NCBI RefSeq assembly: GCF_052857255.1
Contig: NC_135505.1
Location: 45,462,520-45,526,519 of the forward strand
Direction: 5' to 3'
Length of the DNA stretch: 64,000 bases
Source of the DNA: Amblyomma americanum
Taxonomy: Eukaryota > Arthropoda > Arachnida > Ixodida > Ixodidae
Position numbers and translations under genes: made by a program. Positions 41,422 through 55,563 of the stretch are shown here, piece by piece. Numbering within the stretch: the first letter of the stretch is position 1; the number at the start of each line of letters is the position of its first letter. The notes under the pieces were generated by a model. The model worked only from the letters and a program-made list of their open reading frames with translations. It was not told the DNA's origin and did no database searches.

Positions 41422-42545
41422 GAAATTGTTAGAAAAACAGGGGCTAGTTTTTACCCCCGCGTCTGGGCGAGAGTGTGGGAAATAAAGGGTAACCTCTACC
41501 ATTTCACCGAGATATTGCGCCGAAGAATCCAGCGGCGACATGCATTTATTCCGAAGCGATCCAGCGGGACGCCGTCATCTTGTCAGCGCATCCCGTAACG
41601 TGTCCATAGCACGCGCATGCTATCGTTTGTAGCGTGCGTTCGCCCGTAAAACGCTGCGAGATGCGTAGCATTTTGCGCATGCGCATTCGTTGCCCAGAGA
41701 GTCGCTGCGTACGCTAGCTCACTGAGTACGCCCAAATAAAAGTGCATATTTTCGCCCACACCCCCCCAAAAAAAACTATATTTAAGAATTGCTTAGTCTT
41801 CTCTGAAACACAGGTGTATACCCCTGGCTCATAACTACACAATTCGGGTCGACACAGCTTTGTAGAATTTTTATGCAAGAGAGCGTTTAACGGATACTTT
41901 TTCACCTGTTTTAATCCGTTCATTTTTCGCTGCCCGTGCATCGACACCAGTAGAAAACTTGTGAAAACGATTATGCCTTTCTCTAGCAGGTTAATTGCCT
42001 CAGCAGCTTGCAGAGAGAAGGGAGCGGAAAGAAAATTCTGGGAGAGGGGGAGGGACACATAAGCTACACCTTAAGGGTATGATGCTTTAAAATGAATGGG
42101 CTAATACCGATATATGTAGAATTGTTAATTAAACGACTCTGAATTAATTGATTCATCCCTGGGAGTCCTCATACCACATATGGCCAAGTAGAGCAGCGTT
42201 AAGCGATGAGCCATTAGCGCATCGCTTGGCCTCGTGGGGCTCGTATGACCCATGTTCCTCTTCCCAGGCATCTGTCACGACCATTCAATATTTTAGTGCC
42301 ACAGTTGCCACTTTCCTCACAATCCGGTGGGCGGGATGTGATTACGCCTCAATATCACGTGATTTATGCTACTGGAGTGACCGCTTGCTCGGGCAGCTCC
42401 ATCAGCGAGCTTCAAACTTTCACCGGCGCCGGACAACTTTTTCCGACATAGGAGTAATAAAGCTCTCACGTGAAGAAGATGCGGAATAAACGACTTGAAG
42501 ATTTGGTGGGTCGGAGCAATCAGGATTGGAACAGACATCACCGTC
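41422..42545. other. No recognised gene, unit 2
   Basis: Copy of 13119-14242; nothing recognised in either. Confidence 0.4.
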
Positions 42546-43845
42546 ATCATCAGCAGCCGTCTGAATACGCCCAGTGCAGAAAAAAGGTCTCTCCGATATC
42601 TCTCCAATTTACCCTGTCCTTTGCCAGCAGCGCCTATCCTATCCCCGCAAACTTCTCAATCTTATCCGCCCACCAAACTCTCTGCAGCCCCTTTCTATGC
42701 TTGCGTTCCCTTAGAATCGACTTCATTAACCTTAAAGACCAGCGGTTATCCTGCCTTTAAATTACATGCCCTTCCCAAGCCCATTTCTTCCTCTTGATTT
42801 CGACTAGGATGTCATTAACACGTGTTTGATCTCTCACCCACTCTGCCCGCTTCTGGTCTCTTCACGTTACCACTATCATTTTTCTTTCCATAGCTCGCTG
42901 CGTTGTCCTTAACTTGCGTTGAACCCTTTCCGTTAGCCACCACGTTTCTGCCCCGTGGGTGAGTACCGGTTATATACAGCAGTTGAGTACTTTTTTCTCC
43001 AGATATATTGGTAAACTGCCATATATAATCTGAGAACCTGAAATATGCACTCCAGCCCATTGATATTATTCAGGTTATTTCTATTTCATGATCCGGATCA
43101 GCGGTCACAATCTGCTCTAATTAGATATATTTTTTTATCACCTCCAGCATCTCCCTACCAGTTGTGAACTGCCGCCCCCTGGCTAGACTGCTGAACGTTA
43201 TTTTCGCTTTCCGCATGTTAATTATTAGATCACCATACTGCTCTGCCGCTCCAACTCATTGATAATGCTTTGCAATTCATCTGCTGAGTGACTCAGCAAG
43301 GCAATGTCATCAGCGCGTCGCCGATTTTTTAGGTATTCTTCATTAACTATTATCCCCAACTGTTCCCAATTCAGACATTGGAATATCTGCTGGAAACAGG
43401 TGCTAAATAGAATTGGCGAGATCGTGTATCCCTGCCTGGCGCCCTTCCTTATTGGAATTTTACTGCTGACTTTATGGAGAACTATTGCAGCCCTGCAGCT
43501 GCTATAAATATCTTGCAGTATTTTCACATAAAGCTCTTCTACATCCTGATTCCGCAATGCATGCATGACTGCCGAGAATTCAACTGAGTCAAATACTTTC
43601 TCGTAATCAACAAATGCTATATATCGGGTTGGTTATATTCTGAGCATTTCTCTTTCACCGGATTGATAGTTTGGCTATGATCTGTTATGGAATATTCTTT
43701 TTTAAAAAGCATGCCACATCATTTGCTTGAGTGAAATTTGAGGTTTCTGTGACTCTATTAGCAATCCCCTTAGCAATTCTATCAGCCATTCCTTGTAGGC
43801 AACAGACAGTGCACTGATCGGTCTCTAATTTTAAAAGTCTATGGC

Positions 43846-44087
43846 TGGTTTGATATGGTTTATGAGGGTTTAACGTCCCAAAGCGACTCAGGCTATGAGG
43901 GGCACCGTAGTGAAGGGCTCTGGAAATTTTGACCACCTGGGGGTCTTTAACGTGCACTGACATCGCACAGTACACGGGCCTCTAGAATTTCGCCTCCATG
44001 GAAATTCGACAGCCGCGGCTGGGATCGAACCCGCGTCTTTCGGGCCAGCAGCCGAGCGCCATAACCACTCAGCCACCGCGGCGGCTC
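43846..44087 (-). mobile_element. Ruka-type SINE, unit 2
   Basis: Copy of 15543-15784, with the target-site duplication AGTCTATGGC at 43836-43845 and 44088-44097. Confidence 0.92.
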
Positions 44088-44501
44088 AGTCTATGGCGTC
44101 TCCTTTCTTATGAATTAAGATAATAATAGCGTCCGCGAAGCTTCTGGTACGGTCGAGGTTGTAAGGCATTGCGTATACGGGGTGGCTAGTTTTTCTAGCA
44201 CAATCTCCTCTGCATCCTTCAACAGATCGGCTGTTCCTGATCCTCACAAGCTGCCTTCCCTTTTGCATTGCTCTTAAGGCTTACTTTACTTCCTCTTTCG
44301 TTACTTATAGGACGACGCACAGCTGTTCGCTGATGTCTCTCTCATTAACGTTATGATTACGTTGGGTAGTGCAAAGATTTGGGTTGAACTCTTTGGCTAA
44401 TTTAACTCTCTTATCCATATTGATAATGACACTGCCTTCTTTGTCTCCTAAGGCATACATCTGCTTTTTACCTATGCCTAGTTTACTCCTCGCCGCGTTT
44501 A

Positions 44502-44655
44502 GGCTACCTCCATTCTTTAGAGAATCCTCGATTCTTACCATATTAAACTTCCTTATTGCGGCTACCCTGCCTTTATGTGGCTACCTCCATTCTTTAGAGA
44601 ATCATCGATTCTTACCATATTAAACTTCCTTATTGCGGCTACCCTGCCTTTATGT
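44502..44655. repeat. 77-bp direct tandem repeat, unit 2
   Basis: Copy of 16199-16352, two units of 77 bp. Confidence 0.95.
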
Positions 44656-46249
44656 ATTAATCTCGAGAGCTCTGCTAGTTCTATTTTGTATCGAGGGCTA
44701 GACGCCTCCATGCTCTTTCGCCTCCTAATATAGCATGCCAGTATGCTCTCGAACTATCCTACTTTCTGCTTCAACGGCGGGCTCCGCAGTGAAAGCTTTA
44801 AGATTATTATTCACTGTCTGAACATTCAGATTGTCTTCCTCAGTCAAAGCCGAATATCTGTTCTGCAGTGAAACGCTAAATTGATCTAGTTTCTAGTTTC
44901 TACTAACTCCTTAATGGGCTTCCGACAGCGGGTGACTGGTGCCGCTCAGGCGCATAACCTCCAGCGTAAGGGCCGAGGTGAACGCTGTTCCCCTGTCAGA
45001 TAAAACGATGGTGGGCGCACCGTGCAGAAGCACAATATTTTGGATAAAAAGGTTTGCAATTTCTTCAGCGGTACTACGGGGAAGAGGTTTAGTTTCACAT
45101 ATCGGCTGAGGCAGTCGGTGGCGACCTCAACGTAGCGGTTAAACAGTGAGGACTCCGGAAATGGGCCGACTGAGGTCATGCCGACTTAATGGAAGGGGAC
45201 CTGAGGCGGATCAATAGTCTGCATTAGGCCGGCTGGCTTAGTCGGCGGCGTCTTGCGACGTTGGCACTCGAGGAAAGTTCTTAAGTAATGCTTCACAACT
45301 GCAGCAACCCTAGGCCTGTAGTACTTTTGCCGTATTCGTGCCAAAGTTCGACAAAAACCCAGGTGACCAGAATATTGGTCATCATGGCACGCCTGCAGGA
45401 CTTCGTCGCGAAGAGCCGTAGGCACGACGAGCAGATAAACAGCTTCTGTCGGGCTGTAATTTTTCTTATACAGGATTCCGTCGCGTAAACAGAACGACGA
45501 CAGTCCGCGTGAGAAGATTCTTTGGGGAAGACTGAGTGCTTCCGTCCAGATACTCCATGAGGGGCTGTAGCTCACTGTCGTCTATTCGGTGTTGAATCAG
45601 AACGGACGTGGAGATGGCGCCAAGAAAAACTGAATCGTCGTCGTGGTCAGCTCGGGGGTCCTCGATAGCAGCACGAGACAAACAGTCGGCATCACTGTGC
45701 TTCCTACCGGACTTATAAACGATGGTGACATCGAATTCCTGAAGTCTCCAGCCCACACAACGGCCAGGCATTCTTTTTCGGTGGTGGAATAGTTTGCCTC
45801 AGATTGTGACAAGGTGCGGCTCGCGTATGCGATTACGCGTTCGAGACCATCCTGCCACTGCACAAGGACCGCACCGAGGCCGATGTTGGTGGCGTCTGTG
45901 TGCAGGACAGTGGCGGCCGACTCGTCGAAGTGTCCAAGAATGGGCGTACTTTGGAGACGAGTTCGGAGGACTTCAAAGACCTTCTGTTGCTCCAAGTCCC
46001 AGAAAAACGGTTCGGAATCTTCAGCGATCTGGGATAAGTTCTGTACAAAACGCCGATAATAGGCGCCGAGACCCAGAAAGCGGCGCACGCTTTGCTATCG
46101 GTGGGCACAGGAAAAGCAGATACGGCGGCTGTCTTATCGTGGTCGGGGCTAACCCCTTTAGGACTCACGATATGGCCCAGACACTTCAACTCTTGGAAAG
46201 CGAAGTGACACTTTTCGGACTTTAGGGAAAGACCGGCCGACAGAATAGC

Positions 46250-48732
46250 CAAGGCGGATTTAAAGTGGTGGCGAAGGCTGGGCCGAAAAGTGGTTTAGCG
46301 CGACTGCAGCACAACCAGAGGATGGGGGGGCAAAACACTCATATAAAGAAATGATAAAGTTACAAAATTGGAATGTAATCTGCCAATAGAAAAGAAAAAA
46401 TATATTAGCACCTTGTTTTATGAAAGAGGTAAGTCATTTTATTAAAACCTGGCAAATTTTGTATTTTTGCAACACTCTTGACCTGCCCCCTACTCATGAG
46501 TGTGCGGTGCATTACAGCGCGTCTTTGCAGGCCTTGTTTCGATACCCGGCTAACTCGGCCACAGTGGCGGCAAGGCGGATTTATAGTGGTGGCGAAGGCT
46601 GGGCCGAAAAGTGGTTTAGCGCGACTGCAGCACAACCAGAGGATGGGGGGCAAAACACTCATATAAAGAAATGATAAAGCTACAAAATTGGAATGTAATC
46701 TGCCAATAGAAAAGAAAAAATATACTAGCACCTTGTTTTATGAAAGAGGTAAGTCATTTTATTAAAACCTGGCAAATTTTGTATTTTTGCAACACTCTTG
46801 ACCTGCCCCCTATTCATGAGTGTGCGGTGCATTACAGCGCGTTTTTGCAGGCCTTGTTTCGATACCCGGCTAACCCGGCCACAGTGGCGATTTCTTATCG
46901 CCAGCTGTCTGCGATGGTGCGCCTGGTAAAGCGTATAAATTTAGCTCGCCGGTCTCAAAATGCTCCTTTTGCGAAGTTTTCGTCGTCCTTGCACGTCGCT
47001 TCTTTGTCACCGTTCGGTAAGATTTGCACCCCGCTGCACCGCTGCGGCAGTTTTCTCGGTTTTGTCGTTTCCTTCGGCGTGCGGCCAGTGCGAAGTCTTT
47101 TTCCGTCTTTGCACGCTTCGCGCTCTTCTTTTGAAGCGCTTAGCGCTTCATTTCAAGATGAGCTTGCGGCATGTGAAGAAACGATGCTCCGTGGTACACC
47201 AAGGCGGTACACTGCGACAGCGTGGATAGTACCATTGGTGTCACGCTACACCGATTCCCGCTGGACTTTCACAGGTGTGTCGTCTGCTCTAGGTATGCGC
47301 GATAGCTTCGATATGGTTTCGCCGGGCTGTTCGCTCGTGTTTCATAGCTGTAACCCGTTCGTGCGTACTTGGCTTCATGTCTTTTTCAATGTATGGTATT
47401 TGCTCCTACGTTGAGCACGTTTGAGGGTGCTAAAGCTGGCTTTAACATTGCCTTGCAGATGTAAACGCACCTGCTATATTCTTTCAGCTGAAGAAATTAA
47501 ATGTGAAGAATAATCCCAGTGTGCTCTATGGTCTGTTTGATGCGCCTACTTATGTCATGTTATGTTTGCTTCAATTGAAGCTGTCGTAGCATTGTTTTCT
47601 ATACTTTTCAATTTCCTAACTGACAACGTTCGTGGCACTTCAGGGCTTTTTCCTTCTGCACTGTGACTATTGAGATGATTAGCCAACTTAAACAATACTG
47701 CGTGTGCTGCCTGTGACATGTATTTTTTGTTTGTGTGCCAAGGGTGTGCTCTGTGACTGTATTTGTTTGGTTGCTGCAATAAACAATGAATATGAAACGA
47801 TGAAAACCATACTTGCCGTACACTCTATTGCGAACTGTGCACTTGAGCCAGTGCTTTGTGCATCATAGCTTGCATCATACCTTGCTGTACTCAAAAGCTC
47901 TCAAAAGTACTAGCACCAGTATTTGCACTACGAATCATGCATGCTTCGCCAGTGTCTGGAAGTGTTGCTGCCTTTCTATGCTGCCCCTCCTTTACCAGTC
48001 ACTTTCATTGCGTTCCCAATTGCACATTAACAAGGCCATAACTAGCAGGAACTCGAGCACATTTGCCTGGCAAAGGTTGGGGCGCGCTGAAAGGCAGCAA
48101 CCTTCGAGAGGTACGGGCTCGAAAACGCGGATTTTACAGAAAGACCGCTTTATAATTCGCGCCAAAAGCATACGTATGCGTGACGTCATTCTACGTCACG
48201 TTTGCGTAGTTTGCCCCCCAAAATCCAGGGGGCGCTGGAGTGCCCACGAGCCGCCATTTTTTGGACCAATGGGCGTCTATGGAGCCTTCGCTACCAGTGT
48301 ACATCTACCTTGGTGGCGGGAGCTTACGAAGCGATTTCTTATCGCCAGCTGTCTGCGATGGCTGTCGCCAGTGTCTGGAAGTGTTGCTGCCTTTCTATGC
48401 TGCCCCTCCTTTACCAGTCATTTTCATTGCGTTCCCAATTGCACATTAACAAGGCCATAACTAGCAGGAACTCGAGCACATTTGACTGGCAAAGGTTGGG
48501 GCGCGCTGAAAGGCAGCAACCTTCGAGAGGTACGGGCTCGAAAACGCGGATTCTACAGAAAGACCGCTTTATAATTCGCGCCAAAAGCATACGTATGCGT
48601 GACGTCATTCTACGTCACGTTTGCGTAGTTTGCCCCCCAAAATCTAGGGGGCGCTGGAGTGCCCACGAGCCGCCATTTTTTGGACCAATGGGCGTCTATG
48701 GAGCCTTCGCTACCAGTGTACATCTACCTTGG
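46250..48732. mobile_element. TIR element with duplicated ends, unit 2
   Basis: Copy of 17947-20429, flanked by AATAGC at 46244-46249 and 48733-48738. Left units start at 46250 and 46571; right units are 47946-48313 and 48365-48732. Confidence 0.8.
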
Positions 48733-49807
48733 AATAGCTTCGAACACAGCGCGCAGGCGTCTCAGGTGCTCTTAAACCGTATCACAGAAGATGACAACGT
48801 TGTCCAAGTACACAAGAGAGGACTGCCATTTCTGATCGGCAAGAACGGTATTCATCATTTGCTGGAAGGTTGTAGGAGCCGAGCACCGGCCGAAAGGGAG
48901 CACCCGGAATTCGTACAAACCGACTGGTGTAATAAAGGCTGTCTTTTCCCGGTCGCGTTCGCGCACCTTGATTTGCAATAGTCGCTGCGTAAATCTAGCG
49001 ATAAGAAGTACTTGTCGTGGCGCAGCCGATCCAGGGAGTCATCAATGCGCGACAGAGGATAAAATTATTTTTTGTGACTTTCTTTAAATGTCGGTAATCA
49101 AAGCAGAACCGTAGGGTTCCATCTTTCTTTGCAACTACAACAACAGGCGGCGCCCAAGGGCTCCTCGACGGCTGTATCACGTCGTCCTGGAGCATTTCTT
49201 GAACTTGGAGGCGAATGGTATCACGCTCCTTTGAAGAGATCCGGTAAGGCGGCTGACATAACGGCCGCTGGTTGGCGTCGACTATAATTCGGTGCTTTGT
49301 GAGCGGTCTCTTCCTAACCTTAGAGGTCGAGGCGAAGCAGTCACAGAAAGACTTGATAACGCTTTTGAGGCGGCGTTTCTGACTAGGCGGGAGGTTCTGG
49401 TTCACGCCAGTTTTTATGGAAGTGGTCGGTGCCTTCACTGATGCCGAGGCTTCGGACAAAGCGTGCTGTCCCGCGAATTCGCCGAGTTTTTCGAAATACC
49501 CAATAACTGTTTTGCCAAACAAACACTGAGGTTTACAGCCAATATTGGTTACCAAGAGCTCGGTTCGGGCATTCTTCAGTCCTACAATTCCGCGAGCAAA
49601 ACAGACTTGCCGACCAAGGAGCCGCGATATGTTGGTTTCAGCGATGCCACGAGTTCCAGTGATTTCGCAATCTGCGGTAATAAACATGCTAGCTCTCGAC
49701 GTAATTAATACGTGCTCGTCAAAGACGTGTAACTTAGTCCTGCGTGGCTCGGGATCGCCGTCAACAGGGGGTTGAGTGGAAAATGACACGACAAGTTCCT
49801 GAAGGTT

Positions 49808-49968
49808 CAGCAAGGCGGAAATTTGGGCGAGTTGGTAAGTGTTCATTTTCGCTCTCAGCGCAACACGAACGAGACACAAGACGAAGGACTAGCACAAACA
49901 GGCGCCTGTTTGTGCTAGTCCTTCGTCTTGTGTCTCGTTCGTGTTGCGCTGAGAACGAAAATGAACAA
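49808..49968 (+). mobile_element. 161-bp hairpin element A, unit 2
   Basis: Copy of 21505-21665, with the same TTCCTGAAGGTT flanks. Confidence 0.88.
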
Positions 49969-50418
49969 TTCCTGAAGGTTGATGGCCGCACCGTACTCCC
50001 GAAGGAAATCCAAACCAAGTATCGGGCCTTTCGAGCACTCGGGCAGCACAGCAAAGCAACCAGGGAAAGTAGCCCCGCGGGTCTGGATTCGTGACGTGCA
50101 GACGCCAATTGGCGGAACCAGATGGCCGCCGGCGGTGCGGATCTGTGGTCCAGACCAAGGGGTCAGAACCTTTCTGAGGGCCGTGGCTAACCGACCGCTC
50201 ATTACAGAAAACTCAGCGCCTGTATCCACAACTGCGGTCACAACGCGAATATCAGCGATAACTGGAGTTTTCGGCACACGCTGGTCGGTCGCAGCACGTC
50301 GTTGTTCTTGAGGTCGTCGGGAGAGGTCGTCGTCGGTCGGATAGTAGCCGCGAATCGTCGGGTGGAGGCTCTTGACTTGATCCAATAGCGGCGGCCCTAC
50401 CCCCGGGGGACGCCGTCT

Positions 50419-51774
50419 TCAATTTTCCAGATGTGGGGACGCGCCTCTCAACTGGCTAGAAAAAAACGGGCGGCTTGGCCAAGAAAACCGCCTTGGGGAT
50501 GGCGACCGGGACTGGCGTCGCCGTGAGGTCGTTGGCTGCACGCTATCGGACAGATACTGTTCGATGTCCCACGGCCGTTCTCCGTAGCGTGGTCGATGTG
50601 CGTCAGGTGAAAACCCCCTTAAGCCCATTCTGCGGTAGGGGCAGTGGCGGAGGATATGGCAGGGCTCCCCGCACTGGTAGCAGAGCGGCCTATTGTTTGG
50701 CGTACGCCAAACGCGCGCTTTTCTCATGATGGACAGGGGCTCCTGCGATACGACGGGTACAGCTGCAGTTGGGTACCGCGGTGAAGGTACAGGAGTGACA
50801 AGGGAAAAGGCTTGTCTCACTGACCCAGGACGACTTTGTAGGGCTTGACTGTATGTCGTCACATAGAGCGCTGGCTGCGGAGCTGGTGGCGACTGAACAG
50901 CTCGCCGGACTTCATCTCGGACCACGTCCGGTATGGCTGAGATGCGGGCCTGTGGAGCTTCGAAGAGAAGTTTCTCGAGTTCTTCGCGCACCAGGCTCCG
51001 CATATGCTCTCGAAGCTCCTCAGTGGGTAGCGACGTGGCCGTATTGTGGTGAGCGGCTGCTACACTTGCCTGACGGCCGTAGTGCGCGCCCCGTTCTTGC
51101 AGAGGACGCTCCATGCTTGATGCCTTCTTTGCAAAGTCGGCCACCGTTCTTGGTGGGTCACGTACCAGTCCGGCAAACAATTGCTCTTTGACGCCGCGCA
51201 TTAAGTGCCGTACCTTCTTGCCCTCCGGCATAGCAGGGTCGGCCCGATTGAGGAGCTGCGTCCTGTCCTCGATGATCATGGCGACGCTATCGTTTGGCTG
51301 CTGCGACCTCAATTGCAAGGCGATTTCAGCCTTCTCCTTTCGTTCGCTGGTGCTGAACGTGGCTATGAGCTCTCGGCGAAAGATCTCCCAGTTAGTGAAG
51401 GAAGCTTCATGGTTCGCATACCACGTCTTGGCCGAGTCCTGTAGTGCGAAGTACATGTTCCACAATTTGCGCTGGCCGTCCCACTCGTTGAAGCCCGCCA
51501 CACGGTCAAAGCTGGCCAACCAGTCTTCGACGCCATCAAACCTCTCACCATGGAATGATGGGGGCGACCGAGGTGTGTAAAGGACGAACGGCGGGGCATT
51601 CCCGGAAAGCGGACTTGTCTGGCTAGCCGTAGCGGGCGTCATGACCATTGCCGATCTTCCGAGTTGGCCGAACTCTGGTTGTAGGCCTCGCAGGCCGCGG
51701 CTCGCCTTGTGGACTGCTGTGGCAGCCACGCGTTGGGAACTGACGTCAAGAGTGTCCTCGAGGTCTGCGTACAT
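50419..51774 (-). CDS. gag: Ty3/gypsy Gag, unit 2
   Basis: Identical 451-residue frame to 22116-23471, with the same capsid region and CYQCGEPCHILRHC knuckle. No difference was seen between the two copies. Confidence 0.85.
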   Translation of the reverse strand: MYADLEDTLDVSSQRVAATAVHKASRGLRGLQPEFGQLGRSAMVMTPATASQTSPLSGNAPPFVLYTPRSPPSFHGERFDGVEDWLASFDRVAGFNEWDGQRKLWNMYFALQDSAKTWYANHEASFTNWEIFRRELIATFSTSERKEKAEIALQLRSQQPNDSVAMIIEDRTQLLNRADPAMPEGKKVRHLMRGVKEQLFAGLVRDPPRTVADFAKKASSMERPLQERGAHYGRQASVAAAHHNTATSLPTEELREHMRSLVREELEKLLFEAPQARISAIPDVVRDEVRRAVQSPPAPQPALYVTTYSQALQSRPGSVRQAFSLVTPVPSPRYPTAAVPVVSQEPLSIMRKARVWRTPNNRPLCYQCGEPCHILRHCPYRRMGLRGFSPDAHRPRYGERPWDIEQYLSDSVQPTTSRRRQSRSPSPRRFSWPSRPFFSSQLRGASPHLEN

Positions 51775-52162
51775 GGACCGTTACCCAGCGGCTCCACCAC
51801 ATATGTCACCGATAAACGGTCGAAGCAATCAAACCAGGTTTAATTACACGTACTGGGCGTGCAAGGGAGCAGGGAGCTCGAGCGAGGAAGAAGATAAAAA
51901 AACTCTAGCCCTTAGAGTGCGCAAGGCACGGCAATTCCCATCTAAAACAGTTCGGCTGCAGTATGGCGCCATTGGATTGATTGTTATTGTGGCAATATTT
52001 TACTAAAAAATAACCAAGGTGCCCTGGTCCCACTCAACGAATGTTGCACGTTATTAAATCGTACAATTTCTCGATGCTTCTTAAGAGCTACACCGAGAAA
52101 GTCCGCGCTGGAGAAACTCCGCCCTCTTCGTGACATGCCTACATTTGACTCTCAAATGATGG

Positions 52163-53433
52163 ATGCCATCACCATTGACTGGGGGTAATTTATAAACTTA
52201 TTGATGATGCTAAAATGTCATCTTCTGCAGGTGCTGATGGTATCGGCAACAAAATGTTGAAAAACACTATTATTTATTCTTCACTTATGTTGTCCGAAAA
52301 ATTTAATCATTGCAGGCCGGCACGCTCCCTGACGACTGAAAGGTGGGAAAGGTTGTTCCAGTAGACAGGTCAGGTGATGCTCACAACCCAATAAACTACA
52401 GACCAATATCATTAACTTCTATTCCATGCAAATTACTTGAACATGTAATCTATTTTGCCCTCATGAGTTACCTTGAGTCCAATTCTTTTTTACAGCCCAT
52501 CAACGTGGTTTTCGAAGAAATCATTCATGTGAAACATACTTAATAGCAATTACAAATGACCTTTTTGCAGCTTTGCATCGTTCTTGGAGTATCGATTGTA
52601 TATTAATTGGCTTTGCTAAAGCCTTCGATACCGTATCTCATCCTCTTCTACTTTTCAAACTTAGCAAACTAAACATAGATAGTAATGTATTAAAATGGAT
52701 TGAGTGTTTTTTAGCCGGTCGTGCTCAGTATGTAAAAGTTAATGACCATAATTCTGATCTTTCTTCAGTAATATCGGGCGTTCCTCAAGGATCTGTTCTA
52801 CGGCCTCTCCTTTTATCAATCCATATTAATGATCCTCCTGATCTCATAACATCATCTATCAGGCTGTTCGCTGACGACTGTGTAATTTGCCGAGAAATTT
52901 CCTACCCATCTGATACCTTAGTTCTTCAAACTGACATTAACAACATTCCTGCTGGGGGGTCACTTGGCTAATTAAACTTAATGCATCTAAGTATATAGCA
53001 ATGAAAGTAACACGACTACCTTACAAAGCTAACCCGCAAATATATATTCTAATTGGCTCTACCTTAGGTTTTGTTTATGCATATTAGTATGTTGGCGCAT
53101 ACATTACCAATGACCTCTCATGGAAAACGCATATCGAGCACATAACTAACAATGCTAATCGCATGCTTTGTTTCCTCCGCCGTAACTTTTCACTTGTTCC
53201 GGTTAGATTAAGACTACCTCTGTACAAAACGGTCGTCCGATCTAAAATAAAATATGAGCATTCCGTATGGGACCCTAATATCAAATCACTGATTAATGCC
53301 TTAGAACCTGTTCAGAATCGCTCAGCCCGTTTTATCTTGTCTGAATACTCTCGTTCGTCTAGCGTCACACTCATGAAGGGAACTCTAGACCTTCCGGACC
53401 TTTGTGTGTAAACCATTAGCGCAATAACAATGT
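52163..53433 (+). pseudogene. CR1/Jockey-type LINE RT remnant, unit 2
   Basis: Copy of 23860-25130, with the same frame breaks. Confidence 0.8.
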
Positions 53434-53485
53434 TGAAAAATACAAACCAACTAGGACCATTTGAAGCTCTTCTTGGAAATATTCG

Positions 53486-53643
53486 TTCCCTTTCGGCAAG
53501 GTTCGGGTGTGCACCGAGATATGTGAGACGGACGTCATTTCCTTTCCTTAAAACCAATTTTCATTTCATTTTCCTTGCCTTAATGCGCGGTTCGGGTGCC
53601 CGCTAAGATATGTGAAGAGGCGCCATTTCCTTTTCTTAATGTC
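53486..53643 (+). mobile_element. Two SINE 3'-body pieces, unit 2
   Basis: Copy of 25183-25340. Confidence 0.65.
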
Positions 53644-53869
53644 CAAAGGGAAGGCGTCGCGCCGAACGGACGATGACATTCCGTGGGCTCCTTGGCAACG
53701 CTCCAACATGATGTCGCATCCCGCTCTTAAAGACGAAGCTTATGCGTCCGACAATTTGTTAAATCTTTTTTTTTTCGTGGATGTTTTTATTTTATGTTTT
53801 TCTAAGTAAGTTATTATTTCAAAATATTTCTAATATTTTTTTACATTAGGGCTACTTTATACATAAACC

Positions 53870-54098
53870 GCAGAGGAGGCCAAGTGGTTCAGCATTGGCC
53901 TCGCACGAGGAAGGTGCGGGGTTCGATCTCTAGTGCCACCGGGTACCCATCGATTATACAATGGCTACAACATTTCCCCTGGTCTGGTGCTCGGCCTATT
54001 TATGGATCTTTGACCCCACCTTGAGGGGTCGAAAAAACCTTGGGCCATGGCGCCCTTCGGCAAAAGAAGCCTTTGCGCCATAAAAATCCATAATCATC
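53870..54098 (+). mobile_element. tRNA-derived SINE, second family, unit 2
   Basis: Copy of 25567-25795. Confidence 0.65.
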
Positions 54099-54728
54099 AC
54101 TACTGCTTTATCATCAGTATGGCATATTGCATGCTGTTAGTGTACTTTCCACTAGGAGTAGCATTCTATTTTTAGCCTGGTGATTTTTGCTGACCACGCC
54201 GACGACAAGAAACTTTCCTTGCACGGTAGAGGTATAGAGATTCTCCTTAAAAAAAGACTCACAAGATGGTTTGGACTCTGCAACGAGTGAATCAGCGATA
54301 GCTGTTTAGGCGCTTACTCACGTGACCACTTGTGTAGTGGTCAAGTGACTGACTGAACCCTGCTCTAGCAGGTGGCTGGTTCAAACAGAGCTACCCGCAG
54401 GCTTATGCAACCGAGGTTGAACAGCTCAACCGGTGGATGCGCTCTGCGCCGACGGCGGCGACTCCGACGAGAAAGAGAGGGTGGGGCGCCTAACAGCTAT
54501 CGCTGTAAAATTAAGGCGTGCCGGATACCAATTGGTGCCCCTCAGGGACAATCTTATTTTATTTGGCGTAGAGATAACACACATGGTTCTTGACATGCCA
54601 ATGCTATTACACCCTCGTCATCACCTCACGCTAACGTTGTCTACAGTATTTAGCGCCACTTGTACATGGTGAACAGCAGTTAGGGGCAGACAACTCCTGG
54701 CGTTTAGCGGAAAATGGCGCTAACTCAC

Positions 54729-55067
54729 TCAGGTAGGCTAAGACCATAGCCATGGATGAGTCGTTGTAGACGTGGCCAGGCACCGAGCCGTTGCACACGA
54801 AGTGTCCGGCATTGTAGCTGTGCGGATAATAGATGATGAAGCCGCGCATGGGTTCGAACTCGACGAAGGCGATTGCCAGCGACACCTCCTCTACCTCACC
54901 CTGGCCCAGGTCTTTCCAGAGCTGCAACTTGGCGCCGGAGTGGGTGGGCACGCAGGGCACCGGCGACAGCTCGCCGTGGCGCATCGTCACGGATACGAGC
55001 TGGTCCTTCTGCTTCAGCGGCTGGAACGGGTAGTAGTGTTCAGTGCCAGCGACGAGAAAGTCAGGGT
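54729..55067 (-). CDS. Ig2 exon of Pvr-like receptor, unit 2
   Basis: Identical to 26426-26764, with the same GTGAGT donor and the same missing acceptor AG. Confidence 0.5.
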
Positions 55068-55563
55068 GGTTATTAAGTTATATCTAATCTGGAGTCGCAA
55101 GCTTCGGTCATGGCAACAAAGCGAAAAGAAGAAAAAGGTTGGGAGTACGCAACACACCCACTGTTATGCCCGGCGTGCCTTCCAGCCTAAATGAATAAAT
55201 ACGCGGACTCCCCTACCAGGATTTCCAGAAAATCAACCTGAAGGCGATTGAGGCTTCTGAAGAAACGCTGCTGCCTGGCGTTCGCTGAAGCAGTGGCAGA
55301 ACCAGCGGCGACAATGGCGGCACCACGTGGCCGAGTATACCATCGGGTCGCCCGACGGAGCGTTGCTTTCATCGGTCACGCTGGTGTTGACGGAGACGGG
55401 TTGACGGGTTGACGCTGGGGTTGATGAAGAGCTGCGTCTGCGACACATTTTCCTCGTCTCGGACAACAGGCGAGAAGGTGCAAGGTGTTTCAGCCCCCCC
55501 TCCCCTTCCGGCTGGAAAACGGCTTGACATTAATGTGCCACGTGAGCGCCCACCTGACAGCTG

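Larger units (their letters stand above)
42546..44913 (-). pseudogene. RTE ORF2 with nested SINE, unit 2
   Basis: Copy of 14243-16610, including the 77-bp tandem repeat (44502-44655) and the same stops. Confidence 0.8.
44915..52003 (-). mobile_element. Ty3/gypsy element, unit 2
   Basis: Copy of 16612-23700 with integrase (44928-45593), RNase H (45597-46243), reverse transcriptase (48739-49807, YLDN site), protease (49969-50385), gag and LTR/leader remnant (51808-52003). One substitution at 49499 changes a Thr to Pro in an antisense chance frame; in pol it lies in the spacer before RT. Confidence 0.9.
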